DNA of 64,000 nt, taken from the NCBI RefSeq assembly GCF_000802185.1, contig NZ_KN676113.1, positions 956,372 to 1,020,371 of the forward strand, in the 5' to 3' direction. Both the position numbers and the translations under genes were made by a program. The DNA is from Belnapia sp. F-4-1. Lineage in GTDB: Bacteria > Pseudomonadota > Alphaproteobacteria > Acetobacterales > Acetobacteraceae. Every line of letters starts with the position of its first letter. Position 1 is the stretch's first letter. This document shows, piece after piece, positions 7,815-17,012 of the stretch. The notes under the pieces were generated by a model. The model did not search any database and had not been told where the DNA came from. It saw nothing but the letters and a program-made list of their open reading frames with translations.

Positions 7815-8786
7815 ATGCGTCTCGGAAAGCGGGCCCTGCTCGGGCTTTTGGCGGCACCGGCCATCGCGCGGGCCCAGGGCACGGGCACCTGGCCGGACCG
7901 GCCGCTGCGCTTCATCATCGGCGCGGCGGCGGGCGGCGTCTCCGACATCTTCCTCCGGCTGATGGAAACCCGGTTGCGCGAGCGGCTCGGTCAGCCGCTG
8001 GTCATCGACCCGCGGCCCGGCGCCGGCGGCATGCTCGGCGCCGAGGTCGCCGCCCGCAGCGCGCCGGACGGCTACAGCTTCTTCGTCAACCACATCGCCT
8101 CGCACGGCATCGGGCCGACGCTCTACCGGCGCCTTTCCTTCGACCCGCTGAAGGATTTGCCGGGCCTCTGCCGCATCGCCCGCATGCCGAACGTGCTGAT
8201 CGTCAAGGGCGACAGCCCGCACCGCGACGTCGCTGCGCTCATCGCCTTCATGCGCGCCAACCCGCAGGCGGCGACCTTCGCCTCGGCCGGCACCGGCACC
8301 TCCTCGCATCTCTCCGGCGTGCTGCTCGGCCTCAGGACGGGGATCGAGACCATCCACGTCCCCTATCGCGGCACGGCGCCGAGCATGGCGGCGGTGATGA
8401 ATGGCGAGGTGCTCTTCGCCATCGACAATGCGCCGGCCAGCCGGCAGCAGGTGCTGGGCGGCCTGTTGCGCGCGCTCGCCGTCTCCACCGCCGGGCGCGC
8501 GACCACCATGCCGGAGCTGCCGACCTTGCAGGAAAGCGGCATCGCCGATTTCGACGTCGCCTCCTGGTACGGGATCGCGGCGCCTGCGGGCCTGCCGCGA
8601 CCCATCACCGACCGCCTCGGCGGCGAGATCCTGGAGGCGCTGGCCGATCCAGGCATCGCCGGCCGCATCCGCGAATTCGGCGCGGAGCCGGCGCCGCTGC
8701 CGGCGGCGGCCTATAACGAGTACATGCGCCAGCAGGTCGCCGCCTGGGCGCCGGTGGTCAAGGCGTCCGGCGCCTCGGTCGATTAG
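7815..8786 (+). CDS. Tripartite tricarboxylate transporter (Bug/TctC) periplasmic receptor
   Basis: A 323-aa extracytoplasmic solute receptor. The signal peptide (LLGLLAAPAIARAQG) is followed by the family opening WPDRPLRFIIGAAAGGVSD, then RPGAGGMLGAEVAARSAPDGY, VPYRGTAPSMAAVMNGEV and LPTLQESGIADF, the usual Bug landmarks for carboxylate binding. GGGGAGG lies upstream of the chosen ATG. No TctA or TctB gene is adjacent, so it is one of three unpaired receptors in this window. The ligand is probably an organic acid. Confidence 0.92.
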   Translation: MRLGKRALLGLLAAPAIARAQGTGTWPDRPLRFIIGAAAGGVSDIFLRLMETRLRERLGQPLVIDPRPGAGGMLGAEVAARSAPDGYSFFVNHIASHGIGPTLYRRLSFDPLKDLPGLCRIARMPNVLIVKGDSPHRDVAALIAFMRANPQAATFASAGTGTSSHLSGVLLGLRTGIETIHVPYRGTAPSMAAVMNGEVLFAIDNAPASRQQVLGGLLRALAVSTAGRATTMPELPTLQESGIADFDVASWYGIAAPAGLPRPITDRLGGEILEALADPGIAGRIREFGAEPAPLPAAAYNEYMRQQVAAWAPVVKASGASVD

Positions 8787-8876
8787 TGACCAACATGACA
8801 GTGAATACAGCTACGGCCACGGTTCGATGAGCCCATGGTGACCGCGGAGGCATTGCGCTTCCGCCAGGAGGCCATC

Positions 8877-9104
8877 ATGACCGACTTCGTCATCGTCGTC
8901 GCCGCCGTCGCCAGCCTCGCTGCCGCGCCCAACCTGCCGCCGGAAGTCGTCATCCCGCAGAATGCGCCGACCATCGGCTTCCGCCTCTACAAGGACCTGC
9001 ATGCCTGCGAGGCCGCCACCGCCCAGCTCACCCCCCGGCGCGGCATGCGCCATGTCTGCGTCCCCGTCGAGAGCGGGGACGGGGAGCTCGCCTCCGCCTA
9101 CTAG
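8877..9104 (+). CDS. Small exported protein of unknown function
   Basis: A 75-aa protein starting at the ATG at 8877, which has AGGAGG 4 bases upstream; an earlier ATG at 8835 has no such site. The N terminus is hydrophobic and Ala-rich (VIVVAAVASLAAAP), consistent with export. Two cysteines (in LHACEAA and HVCVP) could form a disulfide. It overlaps the likely MFS start. I do not recognise a family. Confidence 0.6.
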   Translation: MTDFVIVVAAVASLAAAPNLPPEVVIPQNAPTIGFRLYKDLHACEAATAQLTPRRGMRHVCVPVESGDGELASAY

Positions 9105-10272
9105 GCGGAAGGCCGCCAGCCTCGCCCTCATCACGCTGGCGCAGGTGCTGGCCCTCTCGCTCTGGTTCTCGGGCACCGCGGCGGGGCCGGCGATGGCGCG
9201 GGAGGCGGCGCTGCCGCCCGGCTTCCTCGCCTGGCTGACGGGCGGGGTGCAGCTCGGCTTCGTGCTGGGAACGCTGGCGAGCGCGGCGCTCGCCCTGCCT
9301 GACCGGGTCGAGCCGCGGCGGCTGATCGCCGGCGCCTGCCTGCTCGGCGCCGCCGCCAATGCGGCGATCCTGCTGCTGCCGCCGGGCGATGCGCTGGTGA
9401 TCGCGGCGCGGGGCGTGACCGGGCTCGCACTCGCCTGCGTCTATCCGGTCGGGATGAAGCTCGCCGCGGGCTGGGCCGGGCCCAGGGATGCGGGGCTCGT
9501 GGTCGGGCTGCTGGTCGGCGGGCTGACGCTCGGCTCCGCCTCGCCGCATCTCGCCAATGCGCTGGGCGGGCTCAGCTGGCGGAGTGCCGTGGGCCTCGCC
9601 TCGCTCGCCGCGCTGCTGGCGGCGGGGCTGATCCTGCTGGCCCGGCCCGGGCCGCGCCATGCCGCAGCACCGCCCTTCCGGCCGGGGCTGGCGCTGGAGC
9701 TGTTCCGCCATCGCGGCACCCGGCTCGCGACCCTCGGCTATCTCGGCCATATGTGGGAGCTCTATGCGATGTGGGCCTGGATCGGCGCCTATCTCGCGGC
9801 GAGCTTCGCTGCCGTGGGCAGCGCCGCCAGCCCGGCGCTGGCCAGCTTCGCGGTGATGGCGGCCGGCGCGCTCGGCTGCATCGCCGGCGGGTGGATGGCC
9901 GACCGCATCGGCCGGGCGCGCCTGACCATCGGGGCGATGGCGGTGAGCGGCGCCTGCTGCCTGCTCGCCGGGCCCGCCTTCGGCGCGGCGCCCTGGCTGG
10001 TGATGGCGCTGTGCCTCGCCTGGGGCGCCACGGTCGTCGCCGATTCCGCGCAGTTCTCGGCCGCCGTCGCCGAGGCCTCGCCGCCCGGCCTTTCGGGCAC
10101 GATGCTGACGGTGCAGACCTCGCTCGGCTTCGCCCTCACCCTCCCGGCGATCCACCTGATGCCCGTCGCAGAAGCCTGGCTCGGCTGGGGCGGCGGGGCC
10201 TTCGCCCTGCTCGCCCCGGGGCCGGTGCTCGGCTGCCTGGCGATGGCGCGGCTGGTCAGGCGGCCCGCTTGA
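9052..10272 (+). CDS. Major facilitator superfamily (MFS) transporter
   Basis: About 406 aa with roughly twelve hydrophobic segments beginning at ITLAQVLALSLWFSGTAAG. The loop GGWMADRIGRARLTIG after the eighth segment resembles the MFS G-x-x-x-D-R-x-G-R loop. The start is uncertain: the frame has no start codon between the ATG at 9052 and the first membrane segment, so that ATG, which overlaps the small upstream gene by 53 bases, is the best choice. The substrate is unknown; the Trp-rich first helix resembles CynX/NimT-type carriers. It ends 17 bases inside the convergent GMC oxidoreductase gene. Confidence 0.85.
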   Translation: MSASPSRAGTGSSPPPTRRKAASLALITLAQVLALSLWFSGTAAGPAMAREAALPPGFLAWLTGGVQLGFVLGTLASAALALPDRVEPRRLIAGACLLGAAANAAILLLPPGDALVIAARGVTGLALACVYPVGMKLAAGWAGPRDAGLVVGLLVGGLTLGSASPHLANALGGLSWRSAVGLASLAALLAAGLILLARPGPRHAAAPPFRPGLALELFRHRGTRLATLGYLGHMWELYAMWAWIGAYLAASFAAVGSAASPALASFAVMAAGALGCIAGGWMADRIGRARLTIGAMAVSGACCLLAGPAFGAAPWLVMALCLAWGATVVADSAQFSAAVAEASPPGLSGTMLTVQTSLGFALTLPAIHLMPVAEAWLGWGGGAFALLAPGPVLGCLAMARLVRRPA

Positions 10273-11863
10273 TCGCGTCCGCCGCCTTCTCCGCCGTCAT
10301 CAGCACCGCCGGGTGGATGTTGGAGGAAGGCACCAGCGGGAAGACCGAGGCATCCACCACGCGCAGCCCCTGCACGCCGCGGACGCGGAGCTCGGTGTCG
10401 ACGACGCTGCGGTCGTCGGCGCCCATGCGGTTGGTGCCGCAGGGATGGTACACGGTCGTCCCCGCCGCGCGGATGTAGTCGAGCATCGCCTCGTCGCCGC
10501 CGGTCTGCGGACCCGGCGCCTCCTCCTCCTCGATCAACCCGGCGAAGGGCTGGGTCGAGGAGATGCGCCGGGCAAGCTTCGCCGCCTCGAGCATCACATG
10601 CACGTCCGATGGCGCGGTCAGGTAGCGCGCCTCGATCCGCGGCTTGTCCTCGACGCGCGGCGAGCGCAGCGCCAGCTCGCCCCGGCTGTCCGGCCGGCAC
10701 TGGCAGAAGTTGAAGGTGAAGCCCGGATGCTTCGCCAGCGCCGCCGCCGAGGCGGCCTGGTTGCTGAGGCTGTAATTGACATACTGGAACTGCACCTCGG
10801 CCTCCTCGGAGCCGGGCAGGACGCGGGCGAAGAGGCTCGCCTCCGAGGCGCCGATCGCCATCTGCCCGCGCCGGCGGATCGCCCAATCGAGGCCGAGCTG
10901 CGCCGTCTTGAAGGGGTTCGCCATGAACTCGTTCAACGTGCCGCAGGGCCTGGTGCGGAAGGCGAAGCGGATCATGAAGTGGTCCTGCAGGTTCTTCCCC
11001 ACCTCCGGCGCGTGGACGCGCGTCTCGATCCCGAGCGCCTGCAAGGCGGCGCCGTCGCCGATGCCGGACAGCATCAGCATCTTCGGGCTCTCGATGGCGC
11101 CGGCCGAGAGGAGCACCTCGCGCCGCGCCCGGTGGATGCGCTCGACGCCGTCCGGCCCGCGCACCGCGACGCCGACCGCGCGGTTGCCTTCGAGGATGAT
11201 GCGCTGGCCGACCTGCTCGGTATGCACGGTGAGGTTCGGCCGCTTCAGCGCCGGCCGCAGATAGGCGACCGCCGGGCTCCAGCGCCGCCCACGATGGACG
11301 TTGAGCTGGTTGGGCGCCACGCCCTCGAACCAGGCGCCGTTGTTGTCGGCGTTGCGCGGGAAGCCGAGCGCCTCGCAGGCGGCGACGAAGGCCTGGCAGC
11401 CGGGCGAGGGGTCCGGCACCTCGCCGACGCGCACCGGGCCTTCCTTGCCGCGATACTCGCTCTCGGGCCCAGCGAAGGTTTCCAGCTTGCGGAAATAGGG
11501 CAGGCAGTCGTCATGCGACCAGCCGCGGGCGCCGGATTGCGCCCAGCGGTCGTAGTCGCGCGGCGAGCCGCGCAGGAAGACCAGCCCGTTGACGCTGCCC
11601 GAGCCGCCAATGACCCGCCCGCGCGGCCAGTAGACGCTGCGGCCCTTCAGCTCCGGCTCCGCCTCGGTCTGGTAGTTCCAGTCGAATTTGCGGGTGACGT
11701 AGAGCCGGGCGAACCCCATGGGGATGTGGATCCAGGGGTTGCGGTCCCAGGGGCCTGCCTCCAGCAGCACCACCTTCACCGCAGGATCTTCGGAAAGCCT
11801 CGCGGCCAGCACGCAGCCGGCCGAGCCGCCGCCGAGGATCACGTAATCCGCTGCTTCTTCCAT
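10256..11863 (-). CDS. GMC-family FAD-dependent oxidoreductase (choline dehydrogenase-like)
   Basis: A 535-aa flavoprotein. The N-terminal Rossmann motif is VILGGGSAGCVLAARLSED. GMC signature 1 is PRGRVIGGSGSVNGLVFLRG, and signature 2 is LLSAGAIESPKMLMLSGIG. The C-terminal active-site region reads YHPCGTNRMG followed by VDASVFPLVPSSNIHPA. Members oxidise alcohols such as choline, polyethylene glycol or aliphatic alcohols. The ATG at 11863 is preceded by GGGGGAAG and begins the FAD fold at once; the longer upstream frame is noncoding. It diverges from a Bug receptor gene. Confidence 0.92.
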   Translation of the reverse strand: MEEAADYVILGGGSAGCVLAARLSEDPAVKVVLLEAGPWDRNPWIHIPMGFARLYVTRKFDWNYQTEAEPELKGRSVYWPRGRVIGGSGSVNGLVFLRGSPRDYDRWAQSGARGWSHDDCLPYFRKLETFAGPESEYRGKEGPVRVGEVPDPSPGCQAFVAACEALGFPRNADNNGAWFEGVAPNQLNVHRGRRWSPAVAYLRPALKRPNLTVHTEQVGQRIILEGNRAVGVAVRGPDGVERIHRARREVLLSAGAIESPKMLMLSGIGDGAALQALGIETRVHAPEVGKNLQDHFMIRFAFRTRPCGTLNEFMANPFKTAQLGLDWAIRRRGQMAIGASEASLFARVLPGSEEAEVQFQYVNYSLSNQAASAAALAKHPGFTFNFCQCRPDSRGELALRSPRVEDKPRIEARYLTAPSDVHVMLEAAKLARRISSTQPFAGLIEEEEAPGPQTGGDEAMLDYIRAAGTTVYHPCGTNRMGADDRSVVDTELRVRGVQGLRVVDASVFPLVPSSNIHPAVLMTAEKAADAIKRAA

Positions 11864-11970
11864 CTTGGACTTCCCCCGTTCTTGGCACCATGAGGCCATG
11901 CGGGGACGCAAGCGGCAAGGCGGCACGGGGCTTGCCAAGCGATCCGGCCGAAAGACCGGGAGCCTCGATC

Positions 11971-12939
11971 ATGCAACGCCGCCCCTTGCTGCTGGCCGCC
12001 GCCGGCCTCGCCCTGCCCCATCTCGCCCGCGCCCAGGCCGGCTGGGCCAGCCGGCCGGTTACCATCCTGGTGCCCTATGTCGCCGGCGGACCCTCCGACA
12101 CCCTGGCCCGCGCCACAGGCGCCGCGCTGCAGGCCGCCATCGGCCAGCCGGTGGTGGTGGAGAACCGGCCGGGCGCCAATGGCGCCGTCGCCGCCGCCCT
12201 CGCCGCGCGGGCGGCACCGGATGGGCATACGCTCTTCATCGCGGCGAGCGGCATCCTCACCATCAACCCGCATCTCATGCCGAACCTGCCCTATGACCCG
12301 GTGCGGGATTTCGCGCCGCTGACCGTCGCCATCAGCGCGCCCAACCTGCTGGTCGCCAACCCGCGCTTCCCGCCGCGCGACGTGCCGGGGCTGGTCGCCT
12401 GGCTGAAGGCCAACCCGAACGGGGCGAGCTACGGGACGAGCGGCATCGGCTCTTCCGAGCACCTGACGATGGAGCTTTTCGCCCAACGGACGGGCACGCG
12501 GCTGACCCATGTGCCCTATGGCGGCGGCGCGGCTGCGGTGACGGACCTCATCGCCGGGACGACGGAGCTCTCCTTCCTCAACATCTCGACCGTGGCGCCG
12601 CACGTGCAGTCCGGCGCGCTGCGGGCGCTGGCGGTCGGCAGCCTGGCACGGCATCCGCTCTTCCCCGAACTGCCGACGGTGGATGAGGGCGGCGTCCCCG
12701 GCTTCGAGGGTGGCAGCTGGCACAGCTTCGTCGCCCCGCGCGCCACGCAGGAGCCGGTGCTGGAGGCAGTGCATGCCGCCCTCGTCGCCGCCCTCCGCCA
12801 GAGAGAGACGGAGGCGCGGCTGACCCGCATCGGCTTCAGCGTTGTCGCCGGCAGCCGGGCGGAGTTCGCCGCGCGGATCGAGCGGGAACTTGGCGAGTGG
12901 CAGAGGGTGATCCAGGCGGCGGGGATCGCGGCGGGGTAG
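11971..12939 (+). CDS. Tripartite tricarboxylate transporter (Bug/TctC) periplasmic receptor
   Basis: A 322-aa receptor with a signal peptide (RRPLLLAAAGLALPHLARAQA, twin-Arg at the front). Family landmarks are WASRPVTILVPYVAGGPSDT, VENRPGANGAVAAALAARAA, VPYGGGAAAVTDLIAG and LPTVDEGGVPGFEG. The chosen ATG directly begins the signal peptide; upstream in-frame sequence is not signal-like. No permease gene is adjacent. It diverges from the GMC oxidoreductase, so the two may share a substrate, though this is only a positional argument. Confidence 0.9.
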   Translation: MQRRPLLLAAAGLALPHLARAQAGWASRPVTILVPYVAGGPSDTLARATGAALQAAIGQPVVVENRPGANGAVAAALAARAAPDGHTLFIAASGILTINPHLMPNLPYDPVRDFAPLTVAISAPNLLVANPRFPPRDVPGLVAWLKANPNGASYGTSGIGSSEHLTMELFAQRTGTRLTHVPYGGGAAAVTDLIAGTTELSFLNISTVAPHVQSGALRALAVGSLARHPLFPELPTVDEGGVPGFEGGSWHSFVAPRATQEPVLEAVHAALVAALRQRETEARLTRIGFSVVAGSRAEFAARIERELGEWQRVIQAAGIAAG

Positions 12940-12982
12940 CCCATCCGCAATTCCGCCACGCGGGCGCAATAGCCTGGGCGGG

Positions 12983-14707
12983 ATGGTCACGCGCCGCCTC
13001 GTCTTCGCCCTGCTCTGCCTGGCCCTGACCGGGGTGCAGCTCTGGCTCGCCGCCCGCGTGATGGCGCCGGGCGGCTGGACGCTGTGGGAGGGGCTCACCC
13101 TGCTCTGCTTCGCGGGCACGGCGCCCTGGACGGCGCTCTGTGCGGCGAATGCGCTGGTCGGGCTGCTGATCCTGCTGCGAGCGCCGCATCCGCCGGCGGC
13201 GGTGCTGCCGGCGCTGCGCCACATCCGGCCGGGCGGGGGGCGGATGCGGACCGCCATCGCCGTCTGCATCCGCAACGAGGCGATGGAGCAGGTGCTGCCG
13301 CCGCTCGCCCGGCTGCTCGATGGGCTGGTGGCGGCGGGGGCGGCGGGGCGCTTCACCCTCTGGTTCCTCTCCGACACGCAGGAGCCGGCGCTGGCCGCGG
13401 CGGAGGCGGCGGCGGTCGAGAACTTCCGCGCCCGCTACCCGGGCGTGCGGTACCGGCGGCGGGAGGGCAATGCCGGGTTCAAGGCCGGCAACGTGATGGA
13501 CTTCCTCGACCATCACGCGCAGGGGGCCGAGCTGATGCTCTGCCTCGATGCCGACAGCGAGATGTCGGCCGCCGCCGTGCTGCGCCTCGTCGCCTGCATG
13601 GAGGCGGACCCGCAGCTCGCCATCCTACAGCAACTCATCGTCGGGCGGCCGGCGGCGGCGGCCTTCCCGCGGCTGTTCCAGTTCGGCATGCGCGCCGGGA
13701 TGCGCGCCTGGGCGACGGGGCAGGCCTGGTGGCAGGGGCCGGAGGGTCCCTATTGGGGGCACAATGCCATCATCCGCACCGAGCCCTTCCGCCGCCATTG
13801 CCGGCTGGAGGCGCTGCCGGATGGCAGCCCGATCCTCAGCCATGACCAGGTGGAGGCGGTGCGGCTGCATGCCGCCGGCTGGAAGGTCTGCTGCCTGCCG
13901 GAGGAGGCGGGGAGCCTCGAGGGCAATCCGCCGGCGCTTCCGGAATTCATGGCGCGCGACCTGCGCTGGGCGACGGGGAACATGCAGTATTTCGCCCTGC
14001 TCCGCTTGCCGGGGATGACCTGGATGGGGCGGTGGCAGCTGATCCAGGCGATCCTGCTCTTCCTAGGGGCGCCGCTCTGGACCGGCGTGCTGGCCTTCGC
14101 CGCGCTCAATGCCGCGATCGGCGGGGCGGCGGAGACGCCGGGCGGCTGGCTGCTCGTGCTGATGGCGGCGGTCTGGGCGATGCTGCATGCACCCAAGCTT
14201 TGCGGCTATGCCGAGGTGCTGCTGAAGCCTGGCCTCGCGGCGGGGTATGGCGGGCGGCCGGCCTTCATTCGCGGCGCGGCGGCGGAGCTTGCCTTCACCA
14301 CGCTGCTCGACCCGGTCAGCATCTTCAACAAGGCGATGTTCCTGGCGCGGCTGCCCTTCGGCGCGCGGCAGGGCTGGGCGCCGCAGAATCGGGCGGCGCG
14401 CGGCATTGCCTGGGCGGATGCGGCGCGGCTGCTTTGGCCACATACGCTGTTCGGCCTGCTGGTCTTCGGGCTGCTGCTGGTGGCGGCGCCGGAGGCGGTG
14501 GGATGGGCGCTGGCGCCGGCGGGCGGGCTGCTGCTCGCCATTCCCTTCTGCGTGGCGACGGCGGCACCGGGCCTCTCCGAGCGCCTCCGCCGTCGCGGAC
14601 TGGCGGCGACGCCCGAGGAGTTGGCGATGGCGGGGACGCCAGGCCCGAAACCCGGCCCGGCCTCGCCCGCGCCGACACCCGCAGCGGAGCCGCTCGCGCC
14701 AAGCTGA
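12983..14707 (+). CDS. mdoH: OpgH/MdoH-type membrane glucosyltransferase
   Basis: A 574-aa GT2-family enzyme with two N-terminal membrane segments, a cytosolic catalytic domain and several C-terminal membrane segments. Catalytic motifs are LCLDADSEM (DxD), GHNAIIRTEPF, ILSHDQVEAV and RDLRWATGNMQ (R/QxxRW). This is the layout of OpgH, which polymerises the beta-1,2-glucan backbone of osmoregulated periplasmic glucans. It is much shorter than the 847-aa Escherichia coli enzyme, lacking most of the N-terminal cytosolic extension. No opgG is adjacent. The last 30 residues are Pro/Ala-rich. Confidence 0.9.
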   Translation: MVTRRLVFALLCLALTGVQLWLAARVMAPGGWTLWEGLTLLCFAGTAPWTALCAANALVGLLILLRAPHPPAAVLPALRHIRPGGGRMRTAIAVCIRNEAMEQVLPPLARLLDGLVAAGAAGRFTLWFLSDTQEPALAAAEAAAVENFRARYPGVRYRRREGNAGFKAGNVMDFLDHHAQGAELMLCLDADSEMSAAAVLRLVACMEADPQLAILQQLIVGRPAAAAFPRLFQFGMRAGMRAWATGQAWWQGPEGPYWGHNAIIRTEPFRRHCRLEALPDGSPILSHDQVEAVRLHAAGWKVCCLPEEAGSLEGNPPALPEFMARDLRWATGNMQYFALLRLPGMTWMGRWQLIQAILLFLGAPLWTGVLAFAALNAAIGGAAETPGGWLLVLMAAVWAMLHAPKLCGYAEVLLKPGLAAGYGGRPAFIRGAAAELAFTTLLDPVSIFNKAMFLARLPFGARQGWAPQNRAARGIAWADAARLLWPHTLFGLLVFGLLLVAAPEAVGWALAPAGGLLLAIPFCVATAAPGLSERLRRRGLAATPEELAMAGTPGPKPGPASPAPTPAAEPLAPS

Positions 14708-14754
14708 TCCGAAACGGCGCGGATCCGGAACTGGTCGGATACGTTACGTCCTGC

Positions 14755-16035
14755 ATGGAGAATATGCGGATCGGACGGCGCGGCCTCGGGCTGCTGGCGG
14801 CGGGACTCTCGGGCTGCGCGGCGATCCCGGTGCTGCCCGATGGGCCATCGGACCCCATGGAACGCCAGTTGCTGCTCGCCGAGGCGCTGGATGGCGCCCC
14901 GCTGCTCGGCGGCAACCGGGTGGAGGTGCTGGATGGCGGCGTCGCCATGTTCCAGGCCGCCTTCCAGGCCATCGCGGCGGCGAGGGACCATGTGAACATC
15001 GAATTCTACATTTTCCAGGATGTCCGCATTCCCGGCGTCGAGGGGCCTTCGCTCTTCGAGCTGCTGCAGGTGAAGCTCGCGCAGGGCGTCGCCGTCACCA
15101 TCATCCATGACGGCTACGGCTCGCTCGGGACCGACCTGTCGCCGCTGCGGGCGGCGGGGGCGCGGACGTTGGAATTCCACCCGCTCGACCCGACGGCCGC
15201 AAAGCGCGGGTGGAGGCCGAACGACCGCGACCACCGCAAGATGCTGGTCGTGGACGGGCGCGTCGGCATCATGGGCGGCGTCAATCTCGACCGCGTCTAC
15301 CAGAACCCCTGCGGCACAGGCGCGACGCCGACCGACACGGAGGCGGCCTGCTGGCACGATTCCTCCATCCGCATCGAGGGCCCGGCGGTCGCCGCCATGC
15401 AGCGTCTGTTCTTCGAGACCTGGGAGAAGGAGCACGGGGAGAGGCTGGCGCCCCGCCTCTGGTTCCCGCGCCTCGCGGAGGTCGGGCCGGCGCGCATCCG
15501 CATCCTCGGCAGCGAGCCGGGCGAACGGAAGCCGCGCTACTACATCGCCCTGGTGACGGCGCTGGAGGCGGCGCGCGAGCGGATCTGGCTCTGCACCGGC
15601 TATTTCGTGCCGACCTGGCAGCAGCGCCGCGTGCTGCGCGCCGCCGCCCGTCGCGGCGTCGATGTGCGGCTGCTGCTGCCGAGCGTCAGCGACAGCCAGG
15701 AGGCGCTGAACGCCCAGCATGCCGCCTATGACGACATGCTGGAGGCCGGGGTGAAGATCTATGAGGTCACCGACGGCGTGCTGCACGGCAAGCTGACGGT
15801 GGTGGACGGCGTGTGGTCGGCGGTCGGCTCCTCCAACTTCGACCGGCGCAGCGTCGCCTGGAACAACGAGGTGGATGCGGTCGTGCTCGGCCGCGATACC
15901 GCGGCGACGCTGGAGCGAATCCTCGCGCGCGAGTTCGGCCGCGCCCGCCCGGTGAGCCTCGCGGAGTGGGAGCGGCGCGGCCTCCGCGCGCGCCTCCGCG
16001 AGCAATCCTCGCGGCTGTTCATCGACCTGCTATGA
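14755..16035 (+). CDS. Phospholipase D family cardiolipin synthase (exported/lipoprotein form)
   Basis: A 426-aa protein with two HKD motifs: HRKMLVVDGRVGIMGGVN and HGKLTVVDGVWSAVGSSN. Such enzymes condense two phosphatidylglycerols into cardiolipin, or exchange phosphatidyl groups. Unlike membrane-hairpin Cls enzymes, it begins with a twin-Arg-like leader (RIGRRGLGLLAAG) and a lipobox-like LSGC, suggesting membrane anchoring through a lipid. An internal ATG at 14764 is an alternative start. It is 47 bases downstream of opgH on the same strand, so the pair may form an envelope operon. Confidence 0.85.
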   Translation: MENMRIGRRGLGLLAAGLSGCAAIPVLPDGPSDPMERQLLLAEALDGAPLLGGNRVEVLDGGVAMFQAAFQAIAAARDHVNIEFYIFQDVRIPGVEGPSLFELLQVKLAQGVAVTIIHDGYGSLGTDLSPLRAAGARTLEFHPLDPTAAKRGWRPNDRDHRKMLVVDGRVGIMGGVNLDRVYQNPCGTGATPTDTEAACWHDSSIRIEGPAVAAMQRLFFETWEKEHGERLAPRLWFPRLAEVGPARIRILGSEPGERKPRYYIALVTALEAARERIWLCTGYFVPTWQQRRVLRAAARRGVDVRLLLPSVSDSQEALNAQHAAYDDMLEAGVKIYEVTDGVLHGKLTVVDGVWSAVGSSNFDRRSVAWNNEVDAVVLGRDTAATLERILAREFGRARPVSLAEWERRGLRARLREQSSRLFIDLL

Positions 16036-16998
16036 GGCGCGGGCCAAGCCGAGTTCGCGCAGCAGCACGCCGGAGGTTTCGGCGAACTGCACGGCGAAGC
16101 GGCTGAAGGCGTCAGGCCCGTCCCAGACGGGGACGATGCCGCGGCCCTGCATCATCTCCCGCACCTCCGGCCGGGCATGGGCGCGCTCGGCCGCCGCCAG
16201 CAGCGCCGTGCGCACCGGTGCCGGCATGCCGCGCGGCGCGACCAGCGCAAACCAATTGGCATAGGCCCAGTCGAGGCCGCTTTCCCGTAGCGTCGGCACG
16301 TCGGGCAGGATGGTCATGCGCTGCTCGGCCATCACGGCGAGGATGCGGATGCGCCCGGCCGAGGCCAGCGACTGCGCCTCGACCGGCGAGCCGGTGAAGA
16401 CGCCGATGCCGCCCGCGACGAGGTCCTGCAGGGCGGGGGCGCCGCCGGTGCTCGGGATCCAGCGGATGCGGTCCGCCTCCAGGCCCAGCTTGCGCGCCAT
16501 CCCCGCTGCCGCCAGGTGCCAGGAACCGCCGGCGCCGACGCCGGAGCCGGTGATGCTGCCGCGTCGCCCCTCCTTCAGCGCCGCGGCGAAGGACTTGAAG
16601 TCCTGCCACGGCGCCTCCGCCCGCACCGTGACGCCGGCCGGGATGGTGGCGAGGCGGGACAGCAGGTCGAGACTCTCCGGCCCGAATTCGGCGAGGCCGA
16701 GGGCGCGGAAATTGGCGAATTCGGAGGTGCCGGTGCCGATCGTGTAGCCATCCGGCGTGGCGTTTGCGATGGCGGCGTGGCCGGTGACGCCGTTGCCGCC
16801 GGTGCGGTTGACGACGTTGACGGGCTGGTTCAGCTCCCGCTCCAGACCCTGGACGAAGATGCGGGTGACGGTATCCGCCCCGCCGCCCGCGGCCCAGGGC
16901 ACGATGACGGTGACCGGCCGGGCTGGCCAGGCCTGCGCCCGGGCGAGGCCGGGTGCGGCGAGCAGCGGCAATGCGGCCAGGTGGCGTCTCGTCAGCAT
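16030..16998 (-). CDS. Tripartite tricarboxylate transporter (Bug/TctC) periplasmic receptor
   Basis: A 322-aa receptor with a signal peptide (TRRHLAALPLLAAPGLARAQ) and the Bug landmarks WPARPVTVIVPWAAGGGADT, RTGGNGVTGHAAIANATPDG and LPDVPTLRESGLDWAYANW. The ATG at 16998 follows GGAGG; a frame extending to 17025 is less likely. It starts 14 bases after an enolase-superfamily gene and overlaps the convergent cardiolipin synthase stop. With the two upstream genes it forms an operon that suggests uptake and breakdown of a sugar acid or similar carboxylate. Confidence 0.9.
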   Translation of the reverse strand: MLTRRHLAALPLLAAPGLARAQAWPARPVTVIVPWAAGGGADTVTRIFVQGLERELNQPVNVVNRTGGNGVTGHAAIANATPDGYTIGTGTSEFANFRALGLAEFGPESLDLLSRLATIPAGVTVRAEAPWQDFKSFAAALKEGRRGSITGSGVGAGGSWHLAAAGMARKLGLEADRIRWIPSTGGAPALQDLVAGGIGVFTGSPVEAQSLASAGRIRILAVMAEQRMTILPDVPTLRESGLDWAYANWFALVAPRGMPAPVRTALLAAAERAHARPEVREMMQGRGIVPVWDGPDAFSRFAVQFAETSGVLLRELGLARAS

Positions 16999-17012
16999 GG
17001 TCGTGTCCTCCG

